Assembly: GCA_025964715.1 (NCBI GenBank)
Contig: JAOPYH010000489.1
Location: 1 to 61,307 of the forward strand
Length of the DNA stretch: 61,307 nucleotides
Origin: Streptosporangiaceae bacterium
GTDB taxonomy: Bacteria > Actinomycetota > Actinomycetes > Streptosporangiales > Streptosporangiaceae
Direction of reading: 5' to 3'
The notes below the pieces were generated by a model. The model was not told where the DNA came from, did not search any database, and saw only the letters and a list, made by a program, of their open reading frames with translations. A program made the translations under genes and the position numbers. Below are positions 1 through 11,648 of the stretch, piece after piece; position 1 is the first letter of the stretch; each line of letters begins with the position of its first letter.

Positions 1-17
1 GGAGATCAGATATCTCC
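1..17. other. Small inverted repeat at the window edge
   Basis: GGAGAT (1-6) and ATCTCC (12-17) pair around a 5-nt loop just upstream of hpf. It could be part of an upstream terminator or a leader hairpin. The window edge prevents a decision. Confidence 0.25.
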
Positions 18-155
18 CGAACCGGGAGAAGGGCAGTAGTGGCGAAAGCGCCGCGAGACTCTCAGCAGGCGGATGTGGGGACGAAGACCAGGTCGGCCGG
101 GCGGGTGCCCCCGCACATCGGGAGCCCGTTGTTTCCGAGAGAAGGTGGGTACTGC

Positions 156-836
156 GTGGAGATCATCGTGAAGGGCCGTCGTACTGACGTGAACGACCGC
201 TTCCGGGAGCACGTCGGCACCAAGCTGACCAAGGTCGAGAGACTGGATCACAAGGTGATCCGGGTCGATGTGGAGGTGTCGCGCGAACCCAATCCACGGC
301 AGGCCGACCGGCGTGAGCGGGTCGAGCTCACCATCCAGTCGCGCGGTCCGGTGATCAGGGCCGAGGCGGCCGCGGAAGACAGATACGGCGCACTGGACCT
401 CGCACTCGACAAGCTCGAGGCGCGGTTGCGGCGCATCAGCGACCGCCGCAAGGTGCACCACGGCCATCGCGCGCCGGCCAGGCTCGGGGCCGTCGAAGCG
501 CTGGCCGAATCCGGCGAGCGCCTCGCCGGCACGGCGGCGCCGCAGCCGCGCGAGCCAGTGGGAACGGCGCTTGCGGAGGAGGTGGACCGCGATTACGAGA
601 CCCCGCCTGACCTCGACGGACACCTCGTGCCCATCCCGATGGAGGGCGACGGGCCGGTCGTCCTGAGAGAGAAGTTCCACAAGGCCGAGCCGATGACCAT
701 CGAGCAGGCCCTCTTCGAGATGGAACTTGTGGGACACGACTTTTTCCTGTTCCGTGACAAGGACACCGGACATTCGAGCGTGGTGTACCGGAGGCGCGGA
801 TGGGACTACGGAGTCATCCGCCTCGTCGAAGAGTGA
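156..836 (+). CDS. hpf: Long-form ribosome hibernation promoting factor
   Basis: Long HPF of about 226 residues that binds the 30S subunit and drives formation of inactive 100S ribosomes in stationary phase. The N-terminal S30AE domain begins VEIIVKGRRTDVNDRF and contains the conserved VSREPNPRQADRRERVE segment. An Ala-rich linker leads to the C-terminal dimerisation domain (about residues 170-226, with EQALFEMELVGHDFFLF and GVIRLVEE). The GTG at 156 is chosen because the family starts exactly here and a GAGAAGG ribosome site lies 8-12 nt upstream. A GTG at 39 would add 39 residues without family similarity, although it also has a purine-rich site before it. A response-regulator gene follows, and secA lies nearby, an order known in other actinomycetes. 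Confidence 0.93.
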   Translation: MEIIVKGRRTDVNDRFREHVGTKLTKVERLDHKVIRVDVEVSREPNPRQADRRERVELTIQSRGPVIRAEAAAEDRYGALDLALDKLEARLRRISDRRKVHHGHRAPARLGAVEALAESGERLAGTAAPQPREPVGTALAEEVDRDYETPPDLDGHLVPIPMEGDGPVVLREKFHKAEPMTIEQALFEMELVGHDFFLFRDKDTGHSSVVYRRRGWDYGVIRLVEE

Positions 837-919
837 TAGGGCGCATGCGTCACGTCACCACTGCGACCATGTCATGATCTAGAAAGTCCGGCATGGGCCA
901 CTCGGCAAGGGGAGGGCGA

Positions 920-1621
920 GTGAGCGAGAACCCCGAGACTCGCGGCGCGGTGGCTACCGACCCGATTCGCGTGCTCATCGTTGATGATCATGCGCTGTTC
1001 CGCCGGGGCCTCGAGATGGTGCTCGCGAGCGAGGACGGCATCGAGGTGATCGGCGAAGGTGGCGACGGCCTCGAGGCGGTGGAGATGGCTGGTGATCTGC
1101 TGCCCGACATCGTCCTCATGGACATCCGCATGCCGCGCCGCAGCGGCATCGAGGCCTGTACAGCGATCAAGGACGCGGTGCCAAGCGCCAAGATCGTCAT
1201 GCTGACGATCAGCGACGAGGAGGAGGATCTCTTCGAGGCGATCAAAGCGGGTGCCACCGGCTACCTGCTCAAGGAGATCTCCATCGACGAGGTGCCCCAG
1301 GCGGTGCGCGCCGTGCACGGCGGGCAGTCTCTGATCAGTCCGTCCATGGCCTCCAAGCTGATCACCGAGTTCGCTTCGCTGGCCAAGCGCAGCGAGGAGC
1401 GCCAGCAGCAGGTCCCCGCGCCGAAGCTGACCGAACGCGAGATGGAGGTGCTCCGCCTCGTGGCCCGGGGACTCGGGAACCGCGAGATCGCCAAGGAGCT
1501 GTTCATCTCCGAGAACACGGTGAAGAACCACATCCGCAACATCCTGGAGAAGCTGCAGCTGCACTCGCGGATGGAGGCCGTCGTCTACGCCGTGCGGGAG
1601 AAGCTGCTCGAGATCACCTGA
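920..1621 (+). CDS. NarL/LuxR-family response regulator
   Basis: Two-component response regulator of 233 residues. The receiver shows the acidic pair DD (residues 22-23, in IVDDHALF), phospho-acceptor Asp68 in VLMDIRMP, the switch Thr in VMLTISD and the conserved Lys in YLLKE. A linker leads to a LuxR-type helix-turn-helix ([20 protein letters not shown] then [14 protein letters not shown]). It is therefore expected to be phosphorylation-controlled, dimeric and DNA-binding. No cognate kinase is in the window. The GTG at 920 is preferred over the ATG at 893 because AAGGGGAGG lies immediately upstream. Actinomycetes commonly carry an orphan regulator of this kind between hpf and secA. The 3' end overlaps the convergent glycosylase gene by 8 nt. 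Confidence 0.92.
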   Translation: MSENPETRGAVATDPIRVLIVDDHALFRRGLEMVLASEDGIEVIGEGGDGLEAVEMAGDLLPDIVLMDIRMPRRSGIEACTAIKDAVPSAKIVMLTISDEEEDLFEAIKAGATGYLLKEISIDEVPQAVRAVHGGQSLISPSMASKLITEFASLAKRSEERQQQVPAPKLTEREMEVLRLVARGLGNREIAKELFISENTVKNHIRNILEKLQLHSRMEAVVYAVREKLLEIT

Positions 1622-2870
1622 GCGCGCGCTGGGCCGCGCCGAGCAGTTCGGGCGGGTCCATCAGCTCGATCCGCACATCGTGGCAGCCGACCCAGCCGGC
1701 CGCCTCCCGCAGGGCGTCCCGCAGCGCCATGACGGCCGACTCGGCGCGCGCCGGCGTGCGCAGGGCCTGAGGCTCGAAGGACACCCGCCGTGCGACGAGC
1801 GTGCCGTCCTCGCGGGAGGGGTCCACCCGGCCGATGAGATCCCCACCGGCGAGCAGCGGCATCGTGAAATAGCCGTGCACGCGCTTCTCCTTGGGCACGT
1901 AGGCCTCGAGCCGGTGGTCGAAGCCGAAGACCCGCGAGGTGCGTTTGCGATCCCAGATCAGCGAGTCGAACGGCGACAGGAGCGTCGTGCGATGCCGGCC
2001 GCGCACGGGTTCGGCCAGCGCCGCCGGGTCGGCCCAGGCCGGTGCGCTCCGGCCGCCGCGCCCCCATCCGGCCACCGTGACCGGGACCAGCCCCGTGGCC
2101 CCGTCCGCGAGCGCCTGGTCCAGCAGGCCCGCGTGTTCGCGGCGCAACCGGAGGAACTCGATGAGGTCCGCGCGAGTGGCGACGCCGAGCGCCCGCGCGG
2201 CCGTGCCGGCCAGCCGCGCCACGCAGGTCGCGTCGTCCGGCTCCTGGCCGGCGAGCGCGGACGGCACCGCCCGCTCCGCGAGGTCGTAGACCCGGCGCCA
2301 GCCCGTCCGGCGTACGCACGCGACCTCGCCGATGTCGAGCAGCCACTCCACGGCGATTTTCATCTCGGACCAGTCCCACCACGGCCCGCCGGCCCGCGCA
2401 CCGCCGAGCTGGGTGGCGGTCAGCGGGCCCTCGGCGGCGAGCCGCGCGAGCACCTTGGCCGGGCCGTCCTCGGGCACCTTGTGCCAGCGGTACCGGCGCT
2501 CACGGAAGGCCCTGCGGCGGAACGCGTAATAAGGCCAGTCCTCGATCGGCAGCACGCAGGCCGCGTGGCACCAGTACTCGAACGTCGTCGGCCGGCCCTG
2601 GGGCAGGCCCCAGTAGGCCTCCTCCACCCGGTCCCGCCCGACCGCGCCGAGGCGGGCATAGGGCACGAGCTCGTGTGACCGGGCCAGCACCGAGATGGTG
2701 TCGAGCTGCACGGCGCCGAGCCGCGCGAGCGTGGCCGGGACGCCGCCCCGGCGGCCGGTGGCTCCGAGCAGTCCCTGCGCCCGGAGCTGGAGGCGCCGGG
2801 CCTCGCCGGCCGGCAACTCGGCCGTGGCGGGAGAGAGCTCGGCGGTTTTCTCGCTGGAGGGGTCAGTCAC
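1614..2870 (-). CDS. YcaQ/AlkX-type winged-helix DNA glycosylase
   Basis: A 418-residue protein of the HTH_42 (AlkZ/YcaQ) superfamily, monofunctional glycosylases that remove bulky alkylated bases or unhook interstrand crosslinks. The N-terminal third carries [20 protein letters not shown]; the Q-L-D triplet matches the Q-hydrophobic-D motif of the AlkX/YcaQ branch rather than the Q-hydrophobic-Q of AlkZ. Tandem winged-helix segments follow ([12 protein letters not shown], then [20 protein letters not shown]) and a C-terminal beta-barrel region ([30 protein letters not shown]). It stands alone on the minus strand and converges on the response regulator with an 8-nt overlap. The lesion specificity is inferred from the motif only. 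The start is the first ATG; a few N-terminal residues could be excluded by a later start. Confidence 0.85.
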   Translation of the reverse strand: MTDPSSEKTAELSPATAELPAGEARRLQLRAQGLLGATGRRGGVPATLARLGAVQLDTISVLARSHELVPYARLGAVGRDRVEEAYWGLPQGRPTTFEYWCHAACVLPIEDWPYYAFRRRAFRERRYRWHKVPEDGPAKVLARLAAEGPLTATQLGGARAGGPWWDWSEMKIAVEWLLDIGEVACVRRTGWRRVYDLAERAVPSALAGQEPDDATCVARLAGTAARALGVATRADLIEFLRLRREHAGLLDQALADGATGLVPVTVAGWGRGGRSAPAWADPAALAEPVRGRHRTTLLSPFDSLIWDRKRTSRVFGFDHRLEAYVPKEKRVHGYFTMPLLAGGDLIGRVDPSREDGTLVARRVSFEPQALRTPARAESAVMALRDALREAAGWVGCHDVRIELMDPPELLGAAQRALR

Positions 2871-2938
2871 GCCGCCGATGCTAGACGGCGGTACGGACGA
2901 ATCGGGTACGGCTGCGCGGCGGTGGGAGACGCCGAGCC

Positions 2939-3271
2939 CTAGCCGTGCGGGAAGGGCTCCTCCGGCTCTCTGATGGTCGGCTTGTCGGTGGTCTCGCCGT
3001 AGGGGCCGCCACGCCGACGTTCACCGCGTTGACCGAAAGTCGAATAGTCCACGATCTCCGGAATAACCCGCGGGTCGTCGAGGACCACGTCCGAGAAGAT
3101 GTCGGTGGCCAGGGCAAGGATCCCCCCGACGCCCACCACCGCCACTCCCGCCCAGAACACCGGCCAGGACGGCCCGAGCGTAAGCCCCACGCCCCCGACC
3201 GTGAACCCTGCGATCATGATGCCTATCGCGACCCATGAAGTCGTTCGGCCGCTATGGGATCCTCCGGCCAT
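2939..3271 (-). CDS. HGxxPAAW-like small membrane protein
   Basis: Small protein of about 110 residues. Its N-terminus HSGRTTSWVAIGIMIAGF resembles the actinobacterial HGxxPAAW family, and two predicted membrane helices follow (about residues 12-33 and 36-56), then a charged cytoplasmic tail ending EEPFPHG. The function of the family is unknown. Two adjacent ATG codons exist (3274 and 3271); AAGGAG sits 2 and 5 nt before them, so the second is the better start. Upstream in-frame extension to 3814 runs antisense through the start of secA and has no coding character. The gene is divergent from secA across a 220-nt region that must hold both promoters. Confidence 0.75.
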   Translation of the reverse strand: MAGGSHSGRTTSWVAIGIMIAGFTVGGVGLTLGPSWPVFWAGVAVVGVGGILALATDIFSDVVLDDPRVIPEIVDYSTFGQRGERRRGGPYGETTDKPTIREPEEPFPHG

Positions 3272-3494
3272 CATCACTCCTTGAACGTCAGGCGACCCCG
3301 CGAGGACAAGGGGTACGGGCGCCTTGGGTGACTTACCGCTGGAGCTTGAACCGAAACACAAGCGAAAGAGATCGGTCTGGATTGCGCCGGAGGGTGACCT
3401 CCACCATCCTGGGATTCGCCTACGATGGCAGCGTACGGGTGGTGTGTGCGCCGCCATTCCGCGGTGACCCACGATCTGCGAGGAGCCTCCGAGA

Positions 3495-6305
<2,811 letters not shown>

Positions 6306-6324
6306 GCCTCCACAACGGCAGGTC

Positions 6325-6381
6325 ATCCCCGCCGTGATCGCGCGGTCGTCCACTGGACGGCCTCGAGATCACGGCGGGGAT
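6325..6381. terminator. Bidirectional terminator between secA and the Rv3235-like gene
   Basis: A perfect 15-nt inverted repeat (6325-6339, ATCCCCGCCGTGATC, and its complement at 6367-6381) encloses a loop that itself can fold through CGTCCA/TGGACG. It lies between the convergent 3' ends of secA and the next gene, the expected position for a shared stem-loop terminator. Confidence 0.75.
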
Positions 6382-6388
6382 CGTCGTC

Positions 6389-6964
6389 TCAGCGGTGGGG
6401 GAGTGCGGGCGCGGCCGGCGGGATGGTCGTCTCGAGGGCACGGCAGCGCCAGCGCCCGCGGAACCGCTCGAGCCGCAGCGCGATGGCCTGGATGTGCCCG
6501 CCGACCTGTGCGACCGCGCCCACCTCCGCGTGGCCTGGCGCCGGGGTCTGGATCCACGACGCCAGGATGCGCGGCGGCGAGGCCCGTCTCGGCGCCGCCG
6601 CCGGGTACTGGGACAGCTCCTGTGCCACCTTGAGCGTCACCCAGCGCGCCAGCTGGTTGAACGGCCGGCGCCCGGCGAAGGCCTCGAAGGCCAGTCTCAG
6701 GATCACCTCGGCTGCGGTCGCGAGGTCGGGTTCGGCCGTGTCGTCGGCCGGCCGTACGGACCGCAGGGCCGGGCGCGGGCCGGGAGGCGTGCCGGAGCGC
6801 GGCCGGGGAGGCCCGGGCGGCGGCCCTGTCGAGGGTGCGGGGGAGAGGGCGAGCGCGAGTGAGCCGTCCACCGGGGGCGCGTCGCGCACGGCGGGCGCGA
6901 ACCGGCGGACCGCCGGATAGGTGAGGAGCCGGACGGCTGACCGGCGGGACGTACGTGGATTCAT
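6389..6964 (-). CDS. Rv3235-family protein (DUF6459-like)
   Basis: A 191-residue protein whose C-terminal half has the conserved core of the actinobacterial Rv3235 family: AFEAFAGRRPFNQLARWVT, then AEVGAVAQVGGHIQAIALRLE and the closing RWRCRALE. The function is unknown; members are usually found downstream of or near secA in actinomycetes, as here. The N-terminal 70 residues are Pro/Arg/Ala-rich and look disordered. The ATG at 6964 is chosen because AGGAGG lies 7 nt upstream; a longer reading frame to 7045 lacks a ribosome site. It is convergent with secA across a strong inverted repeat. Confidence 0.8.
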   Translation of the reverse strand: MNPRTSRRSAVRLLTYPAVRRFAPAVRDAPPVDGSLALALSPAPSTGPPPGPPRPRSGTPPGPRPALRSVRPADDTAEPDLATAAEVILRLAFEAFAGRRPFNQLARWVTLKVAQELSQYPAAAPRRASPPRILASWIQTPAPGHAEVGAVAQVGGHIQAIALRLERFRGRWRCRALETTIPPAAPALPHR

Positions 6965-7162
6965 GGCGGCCTCCTGGGCGGTTGATCCGCTCCGGCCGCG
7001 CACGGCCGGAGCGCCGCCGCGCCAGGGAAGTGCGCGTCGGCACACGACAGAGCCGCCCGGCCGGCCGACAGATACGAGACGTCCGGATCCGGCCAGTTCC
7101 CGGTGCTGTACGCCGGCGCCCCACGGATCTGGTCACTGAGGGATGCGCCAGGTAGGGTTCGT

Positions 7163-7178
7163 ACTGGTCTCAGCGTCA
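7163..7178. promoter_or_regulatory. Possible DasR-type half-site upstream of nagA
   Basis: ACTGGTCT at 7163-7170 matches the left half of the actinobacterial DasR consensus (ACTGGTCT-AGACCAGT), but the right half is poorly matched (about 9 of 16 overall). It lies about 90 nt before nagA in the 296-nt divergent spacer 6965-7260, in which nothing else was recognised. Treat it as a weak candidate. Confidence 0.25.
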
Positions 7179-7260
7179 ATTGTCGAAATGCTCCAGGCGT
7201 GCGTGACGTGCGCGTAAGGGTCCATAAACCGGCCCGCATAACCGGGAGTCTCCAGCGCAC

Positions 7261-8439
7261 ATGAATGGCGGAAGCCGGGCCATGGGCGGCGAGATCCTCA
7301 TCGCCGCGGATCGCGTCATCGCCGGCGCCCGGAGGTCGCGGACGCTGCGCCCCGGATATGTCCGGGTCGTGCGGGGGATCATCACCGAGGTCGGGGAAGG
7401 GCGCCCCGCGGGCTCGCCGGACGTGACCCTGGACGGCGGCACACTCGTGCCGGGCCTCATCGATCTCCAGGTGAACGGCTGCTTCGGTCATGACCTCGCG
7501 AGCGCCACGCCCGAGGGCTGGCACACCGTGGTCAGCCGGCTGCCGGAGACAGGGGTCACCGCGTTTCTGCCGACGTTCATCACCGCTCCCGTCGACGCAC
7601 TGGTGGCCGCACTCGGGCGGGCGGGCGGGCTCCTGCCGGGACTCCGCACGGGTGCCCGCGTCCTCGGGATCCACTTGGAGGGGCCCTTCCTGTCGGAACG
7701 CAGGCGCGGAGCCCACCGGGCCGAATGGCTCACCGACCCCACGGCGGAAGCGCTTCACGCGCTGCTGGAGCCTGGGCTGGTCCGGCTCGTGACGCTCGCG
7801 CCGGAACGCGCCGGCGGCCTCGCGGCGGTACGGATGCTCGCCGACGCCGGAGTCCTGGTGAGCGTCGGCCACAGTGACGCCACCGCCGATCAGGCGGCCG
7901 CCGCCGCGGACGCCGGGGCGCGCAAGGTGACCCACCTGTTCAACGCCCAGACCGGCATCGACCACCGGGCTCCGGGCGTCGCGGCGCAGGCCCTCGCCGA
8001 CCCTCGGCTGCACCCCGGGCTCATCGCCGATCTGCACCATGTCCCGGCGGTGGTGTGCAGGCTCGCCTTCGCGGCCGCCGGCGACCGGGTGGTGCTGGTG
8101 AGCGACGCGGCCGCGGCGGCGGGCATGCCACCCGGCGGCTACGAGCTCGGCGGTGAACCGATCACGCTGCCGGCGCACGGCCCGCCCCTGCGGGACGACG
8201 GCACCGTGGCCGGGTCCGCGCTGCGGTTGGACGACGCCGTGGGCAATGTCGCGCGCCTCGGCGTGGACCTGATGACGGCCGTCGACGCGGCCACCCGCAC
8301 CCCGGCGGACCTGATCGGCCGCCCGGACCTCGGGCGGATCGCGCCCGGCGCCACCGCCGACCTTGTTTGGCTCGGTGACGACGTCCGTACCCGGATGACC
8401 TGGATCGGTGGTGTGAGGGCCTTCGGGGAAGAGCTGTAG
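7261..8439 (+). CDS. nagA: N-acetylglucosamine-6-phosphate deacetylase
   Basis: A 392-residue amidohydrolase that converts GlcNAc-6-phosphate to glucosamine-6-phosphate and acetate. Metal and catalytic residues are visible in order: Glu140 in GIHLEGPF, His204 in VGHSDA, His225 in THLFNA and Asp282 in LVSDA. The substrate-contacting segment reads IADLHH (His259) rather than the usual IADGxH. A second ATG lies at 7282; the first is kept because neither has a clearly better ribosome site. It heads a same-strand series with a NagB-II/GlmS-like SIS gene, ptsH and ptsI, so the whole group fits uptake and breakdown of GlcNAc or recycled cell-wall amino sugars. Confidence 0.93.
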   Translation: MNGGSRAMGGEILIAADRVIAGARRSRTLRPGYVRVVRGIITEVGEGRPAGSPDVTLDGGTLVPGLIDLQVNGCFGHDLASATPEGWHTVVSRLPETGVTAFLPTFITAPVDALVAALGRAGGLLPGLRTGARVLGIHLEGPFLSERRRGAHRAEWLTDPTAEALHALLEPGLVRLVTLAPERAGGLAAVRMLADAGVLVSVGHSDATADQAAAAADAGARKVTHLFNAQTGIDHRAPGVAAQALADPRLHPGLIADLHHVPAVVCRLAFAAAGDRVVLVSDAAAAAGMPPGGYELGGEPITLPAHGPPLRDDGTVAGSALRLDDAVGNVARLGVDLMTAVDAATRTPADLIGRPDLGRIAPGATADLVWLGDDVRTRMTWIGGVRAFGEEL

Positions 8440-8499
8440 ACGACCCCGGGCGCCCGGGCGAACCCGGGCACCCGCTCCGCACGTGCGAAGGAGAACCTG

Positions 8500-9567
8500 A
8501 TGACCCAGAGCGCGACCGACAACACACCCGTGACCCGCATGCGGGCCGAGATCGGCGAACAGCCCGGGGCGCTCCGCCGGACGCTTGACGTGCTGTTGCC
8601 GAGGATGTCGGACGTCGGGCTCGTGGCCCGGGGCACGCGTCAGGTGCTCTTCATCGCCCGTGGATCCTCCGACAACGCCGCCGTGTACGGGCGCTATCTC
8701 GTCGAGAGCCATGTGGGCCGGCTGGCGACGCTGGCCGCGCCCTCGATCGCGACCGTCTACAAACGGAAACTTGACCTGTCCGGGGTGCTGGCCGTCGCGA
8801 TCAGCCAGTCCGGAAAGACCGAGGAGATCGTCGAGACGCTGGACTGGGCCGCCGGCTGCGGCGCGCGTACGCTCGCCGTGACGAACGGAGTCGGCTCACC
8901 GCTGGCCAAGACCGCCGACGTGGCGCTGATCACCGAGGCGGGTGACGAGCTCGCCGTACCGGCGACCAAGACCTACACGACGCAGCTCGCCGCGCTGGCC
9001 GTCCTGGCGCTCGGGCTGGGCGCCGACGTGGACCTGACCGATCTGCGCAGGGCCCCCGACGAGGTGGCCCGGCTGATCGAGGCCACCGAGGCCTCCGAGG
9101 CGCTCCCGGCCATCACCGAAGAGCTTGCCGAGGTGCCCGGTGCGGTCGTGTCGGGCCGGGGGATGGTCTTCGGCACCGCGCTGGAACTGGCGCTCAAGCT
9201 CAAGGAGGCGTGCTATCTGCACGCCATGGGCCTCTCCTACGCAGACCTGCTGCACGGGCCGATCGCTGTGGTCGACGAGACCACTCCGGCCCTTCTGGTC
9301 GCTGCCGACTCCGGCCCCAACCTGGAAGGCACGATCGCACTCGCCGGGCGCGTGACGAGGGCCGGAGCCCGCGCCTACGGAGTGGGCGGCGGCAGCGGAC
9401 TGGCGGAGGTGTGCTCGCGGGTCCTGCCCGGTCCTGCGCTCCCCGAATGGGTGGCGCCCCTCGCGTTGATCGTCCCTGGACAGCTGCTGGTGGAGTCGCT
9501 GGCCCGCCGGCTCGGCGTCGACCCGGACATGCCCCGCGGCCTCAACAAAGTGACGCAGACCGGTTGA
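8500..9567 (+). CDS. SIS-domain glucosamine-6-P deaminase (NagB-II/GlmS C-terminal type)
   Basis: A 355-residue protein with two SIS sugar-isomerase domains and no glutaminase domain. The first SIS has IARGSSDNAAVYGRYLVE and AISQSGKTEEIVE; the second has GRGMVFGTALELALKLKEAC followed by the HGPIA segment. The C-terminal tail ends NKVTQTG, the position where GlmS-type enzymes carry catalytic Lys and Thr residues. In actinobacteria and Shewanella such proteins act as alternative GlcN-6-P deaminases. Lying 60 nt downstream of nagA, it most likely takes the NagA product to fructose-6-phosphate. A ketosamine isomerase role cannot be excluded. GAAGGAGAA precedes the ATG. Confidence 0.85.
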   Translation: MTQSATDNTPVTRMRAEIGEQPGALRRTLDVLLPRMSDVGLVARGTRQVLFIARGSSDNAAVYGRYLVESHVGRLATLAAPSIATVYKRKLDLSGVLAVAISQSGKTEEIVETLDWAAGCGARTLAVTNGVGSPLAKTADVALITEAGDELAVPATKTYTTQLAALAVLALGLGADVDLTDLRRAPDEVARLIEATEASEALPAITEELAEVPGAVVSGRGMVFGTALELALKLKEACYLHAMGLSYADLLHGPIAVVDETTPALLVAADSGPNLEGTIALAGRVTRAGARAYGVGGGSGLAEVCSRVLPGPALPEWVAPLALIVPGQLLVESLARRLGVDPDMPRGLNKVTQTG

Positions 9568-9653
9568 CCTGGCCCGGGGAACGGCCGCGGCCACGAGGAG
9601 TGCGGAGGTGCCGGTGGGGTAGCGATAGGGCGATCGCGACAGAGGAGGGGAGC

Positions 9654-9926
9654 ATGGCTGAGCGCCGTGTCAGGGTCGGGTCGCCCGTCGGGTTGCACGC
9701 CAGGCCCGCCGCTTTGTTCGTTCAGGCGGCGGCGGCGGTGCCGCGGGAGGTGACCATCGCCAGGCCGGACGGCGACCCCGTCAACGCCAAGAGCATCCTG
9801 GCGGTGCTAGGCCTCGACGTGCGCCACGGTGAGGACGTTGTGATAGCCGTGGAGGGCGACGAGGACGGCGCCGACGTCCTGCTTGCCCAGCTCGAGGAGC
9901 TGGTGGCGGAGTCCGCGGGTGCCTGA
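9654..9926 (+). CDS. ptsH: Phosphocarrier protein HPr
   Basis: A 90-residue HPr of the phosphoenolpyruvate:sugar phosphotransferase system. The phosphorylated His15 lies in PVGLHARPAALF, and the regulatory-serine region reads NAKSILAVLGL (Ser47). It relays phosphate from enzyme I to sugar-specific enzyme II complexes, none of which is in this window. The ATG at 9654 has AGAGGAGGGG 4-13 nt upstream; a longer upstream frame overlaps the SIS gene and is noncoding. The stop overlaps the GTG of ptsI by 8 nt, indicating translational coupling. Confidence 0.95.
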   Translation: MAERRVRVGSPVGLHARPAALFVQAAAAVPREVTIARPDGDPVNAKSILAVLGLDVRHGEDVVIAVEGDEDGADVLLAQLEELVAESAGA

Positions 9927-11613
9927 GCGCGCGCCTGACCCGAGTGGCCCTGATCTCGCCGGGCTCGGGGTGAGCCCGGGAGTGGGGTACGGCCCGGTCC
10001 ACGTGATCGCCCGGGCCGTGCCGGAGCCGCGAAGGGAAAGCCATCACGGTGACGCGGCCGGTGAGACGGCGAGGGCGCTCGGCGCCCTCGAGGCCGTCGC
10101 GCGCGAGCTGGAGACGCGCGGGGCCAGGATGGCTGCCGGCCACGGTCAGGCCATGGAGGTCCTGGCCGCCCAGGCGCTCATGGCCAGGGATCCGGGGCTC
10201 GCGGACAGCGTGGGCACGAAGATCGACACCGGCCTCGGCGCCGCGCCCGCAGTCTTCGAGGCCTTCGCCGCCTACCGGGAGCTGCTCGCCGGAGCCGGTG
10301 AATACGTGGCCGGCCGGGTGGCCGACCTCGACGACGTCCGCGATCGCACGGTGGCGCGGCTGCTCGGAGTTCCGATGCCGGGGATCCCCGCCTCCGACCG
10401 GCCGTTCGTCCTGGTCGCCCGTGATCTTGCTCCATCCGACACGGCGCTGCTCGACCCGGCTCAGGTCGTCGCGTTCGTCACCGAGGAGGGCGGCCCGACC
10501 AGCCACACCGCCATCCTGGCGCGGGCCATGGGCGTGCCCGCGGTGGTGGCCTGTCCCGGTTGTACGTCCCTGCCCGAGGAGACCTGGGTGCTCGTGGACG
10601 GTGCCTCCGGTGCCGTACGGCTGGACCCGCCGTCCGGCGAGGTGGCACGGGCGCGTGCGGCGGCCGCCGCACGCGCGGGGACCGCGGGCGGGGTGGCGGG
10701 ACCCGGCGTCACCAAGGACGGGCACCGGGTGCCGCTGCTGGCCAACCTGGGCGCGCCCGGCGACCTCGACGAGGCACTTGCGAACGGGGCGGAGGGGGTC
10801 GGGCTTCTGCGCACCGAATTCCTGTTCCTGCACCGCGCGGCCCCACCGCCCGCGCAGGAGCAGGAGGCCGTGTACCGCCGGATCTTCCAGGCCTTTCCGC
10901 GCGGCCGGGTGATCGTGCGTGTTCTCGACTCGGGCGCGGACAAGCGGCTGGGCTTCCTGCCGTCAGCGGGCGCGGAGCCCAATCCGGCCCTGGGTGAGCG
11001 GGGCCTGCGGATGCTGCGCCGGCACCCGGCCCTACTGGCGCAGCAGCTCGGCGCGCTCGCCCGCGCGGCCGCGGGCCTGACGACCAGGCTGCAGGTCATG
11101 GCCCCGATGGTGACGGACGCCGAGGAAGCCAGGTTCTTCGCCAGGGCATGCCGAGACGCCGGGGTGGAGCTGCCCGGCGTGATGATCGAGGTGCCGGCCG
11201 CGGCGCTGCGGGCTCGCGACCTCGCGGGCGAGGTGGAGTTCTTCAGCGTCGGGACCAACGACCTGGCGCAGTACGCCTGTGCGGCGGACCGGCAGGTGGG
11301 ACGACTGGCCGGGTTCCAGGACGCGTGGCGCCCGGCGGTGCTCGACCTGGTCGCGATGGCCGCCGAGGCGGCACACGAGGCCGGCAAGCAGTGCGGACTG
11401 TGCGGTGAGGCCGCCGGCGACCCCGCACTCGCCTGCGTGCTGGTCGGTCTCGGCGTCACGTCGCTGTCGATGAGCGCGCCATCGCTGGCGCCCGTACGGG
11501 CCGCGCTGGCTCAGCACACCCTCGTGGAGTGCCGCGCCGCCGCTGCGGCCGCCCGGGCGGCCACGTCGGCCGAGGACGCCCGCTTCGGCGCCCGGACCGA
11601 ACTCGGCATGTGA
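9919..11613 (+). CDS. ptsI: Phosphoenolpyruvate-protein phosphotransferase (PTS enzyme I)
   Basis: Enzyme I of 564 residues, which autophosphorylates from PEP and passes the phosphate to HPr. The swivelling domain holds the active His196 in GGPTSHTAILARAMG. The C-terminal PEP-binding barrel has GLLRTEFLFLHR, RVLDSGADKRLGF, VGTNDLAQYACAADR and the catalytic Cys495 in CGLCGEAAGD. The GTG at 9919 is chosen because it gives the normal enzyme I N-terminus (DLAGLGVSPGVGYGPV), overlapping the ptsH stop by 8 nt. HPr and enzyme I therefore form a coupled pair. Their neighbours nagA and the SIS gene suggest an amino sugar as the main PTS substrate. Confidence 0.95.
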   Translation: MPERAPDPSGPDLAGLGVSPGVGYGPVHVIARAVPEPRRESHHGDAAGETARALGALEAVARELETRGARMAAGHGQAMEVLAAQALMARDPGLADSVGTKIDTGLGAAPAVFEAFAAYRELLAGAGEYVAGRVADLDDVRDRTVARLLGVPMPGIPASDRPFVLVARDLAPSDTALLDPAQVVAFVTEEGGPTSHTAILARAMGVPAVVACPGCTSLPEETWVLVDGASGAVRLDPPSGEVARARAAAAARAGTAGGVAGPGVTKDGHRVPLLANLGAPGDLDEALANGAEGVGLLRTEFLFLHRAAPPPAQEQEAVYRRIFQAFPRGRVIVRVLDSGADKRLGFLPSAGAEPNPALGERGLRMLRRHPALLAQQLGALARAAAGLTTRLQVMAPMVTDAEEARFFARACRDAGVELPGVMIEVPAAALRARDLAGEVEFFSVGTNDLAQYACAADRQVGRLAGFQDAWRPAVLDLVAMAAEAAHEAGKQCGLCGEAAGDPALACVLVGLGVTSLSMSAPSLAPVRAALAQHTLVECRAAAAAARAATSAEDARFGARTELGM

Positions 11614-11625
11614 TCGCGGGCGGAT

Positions 11626-11639
11626 CGGCCGTACGGCCG
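11626..11639. terminator. Palindrome between convergent ptsI and lipoprotein genes
   Basis: CGGCCGTACGGCCG is a perfect 14-nt palindrome in the 35-nt gap between two convergent stop codons. Position suggests a shared terminator, but the stem is short and there is no loop or T-run. Confidence 0.35.
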
Positions 11640-11648
11640 CAGGCGCAC

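Noticed and set aside
6961..8712. 583-codon minus-strand open frame
   Set aside because: Antisense to nagA and the SIS gene; composition and lack of motifs mark it as a shadow.
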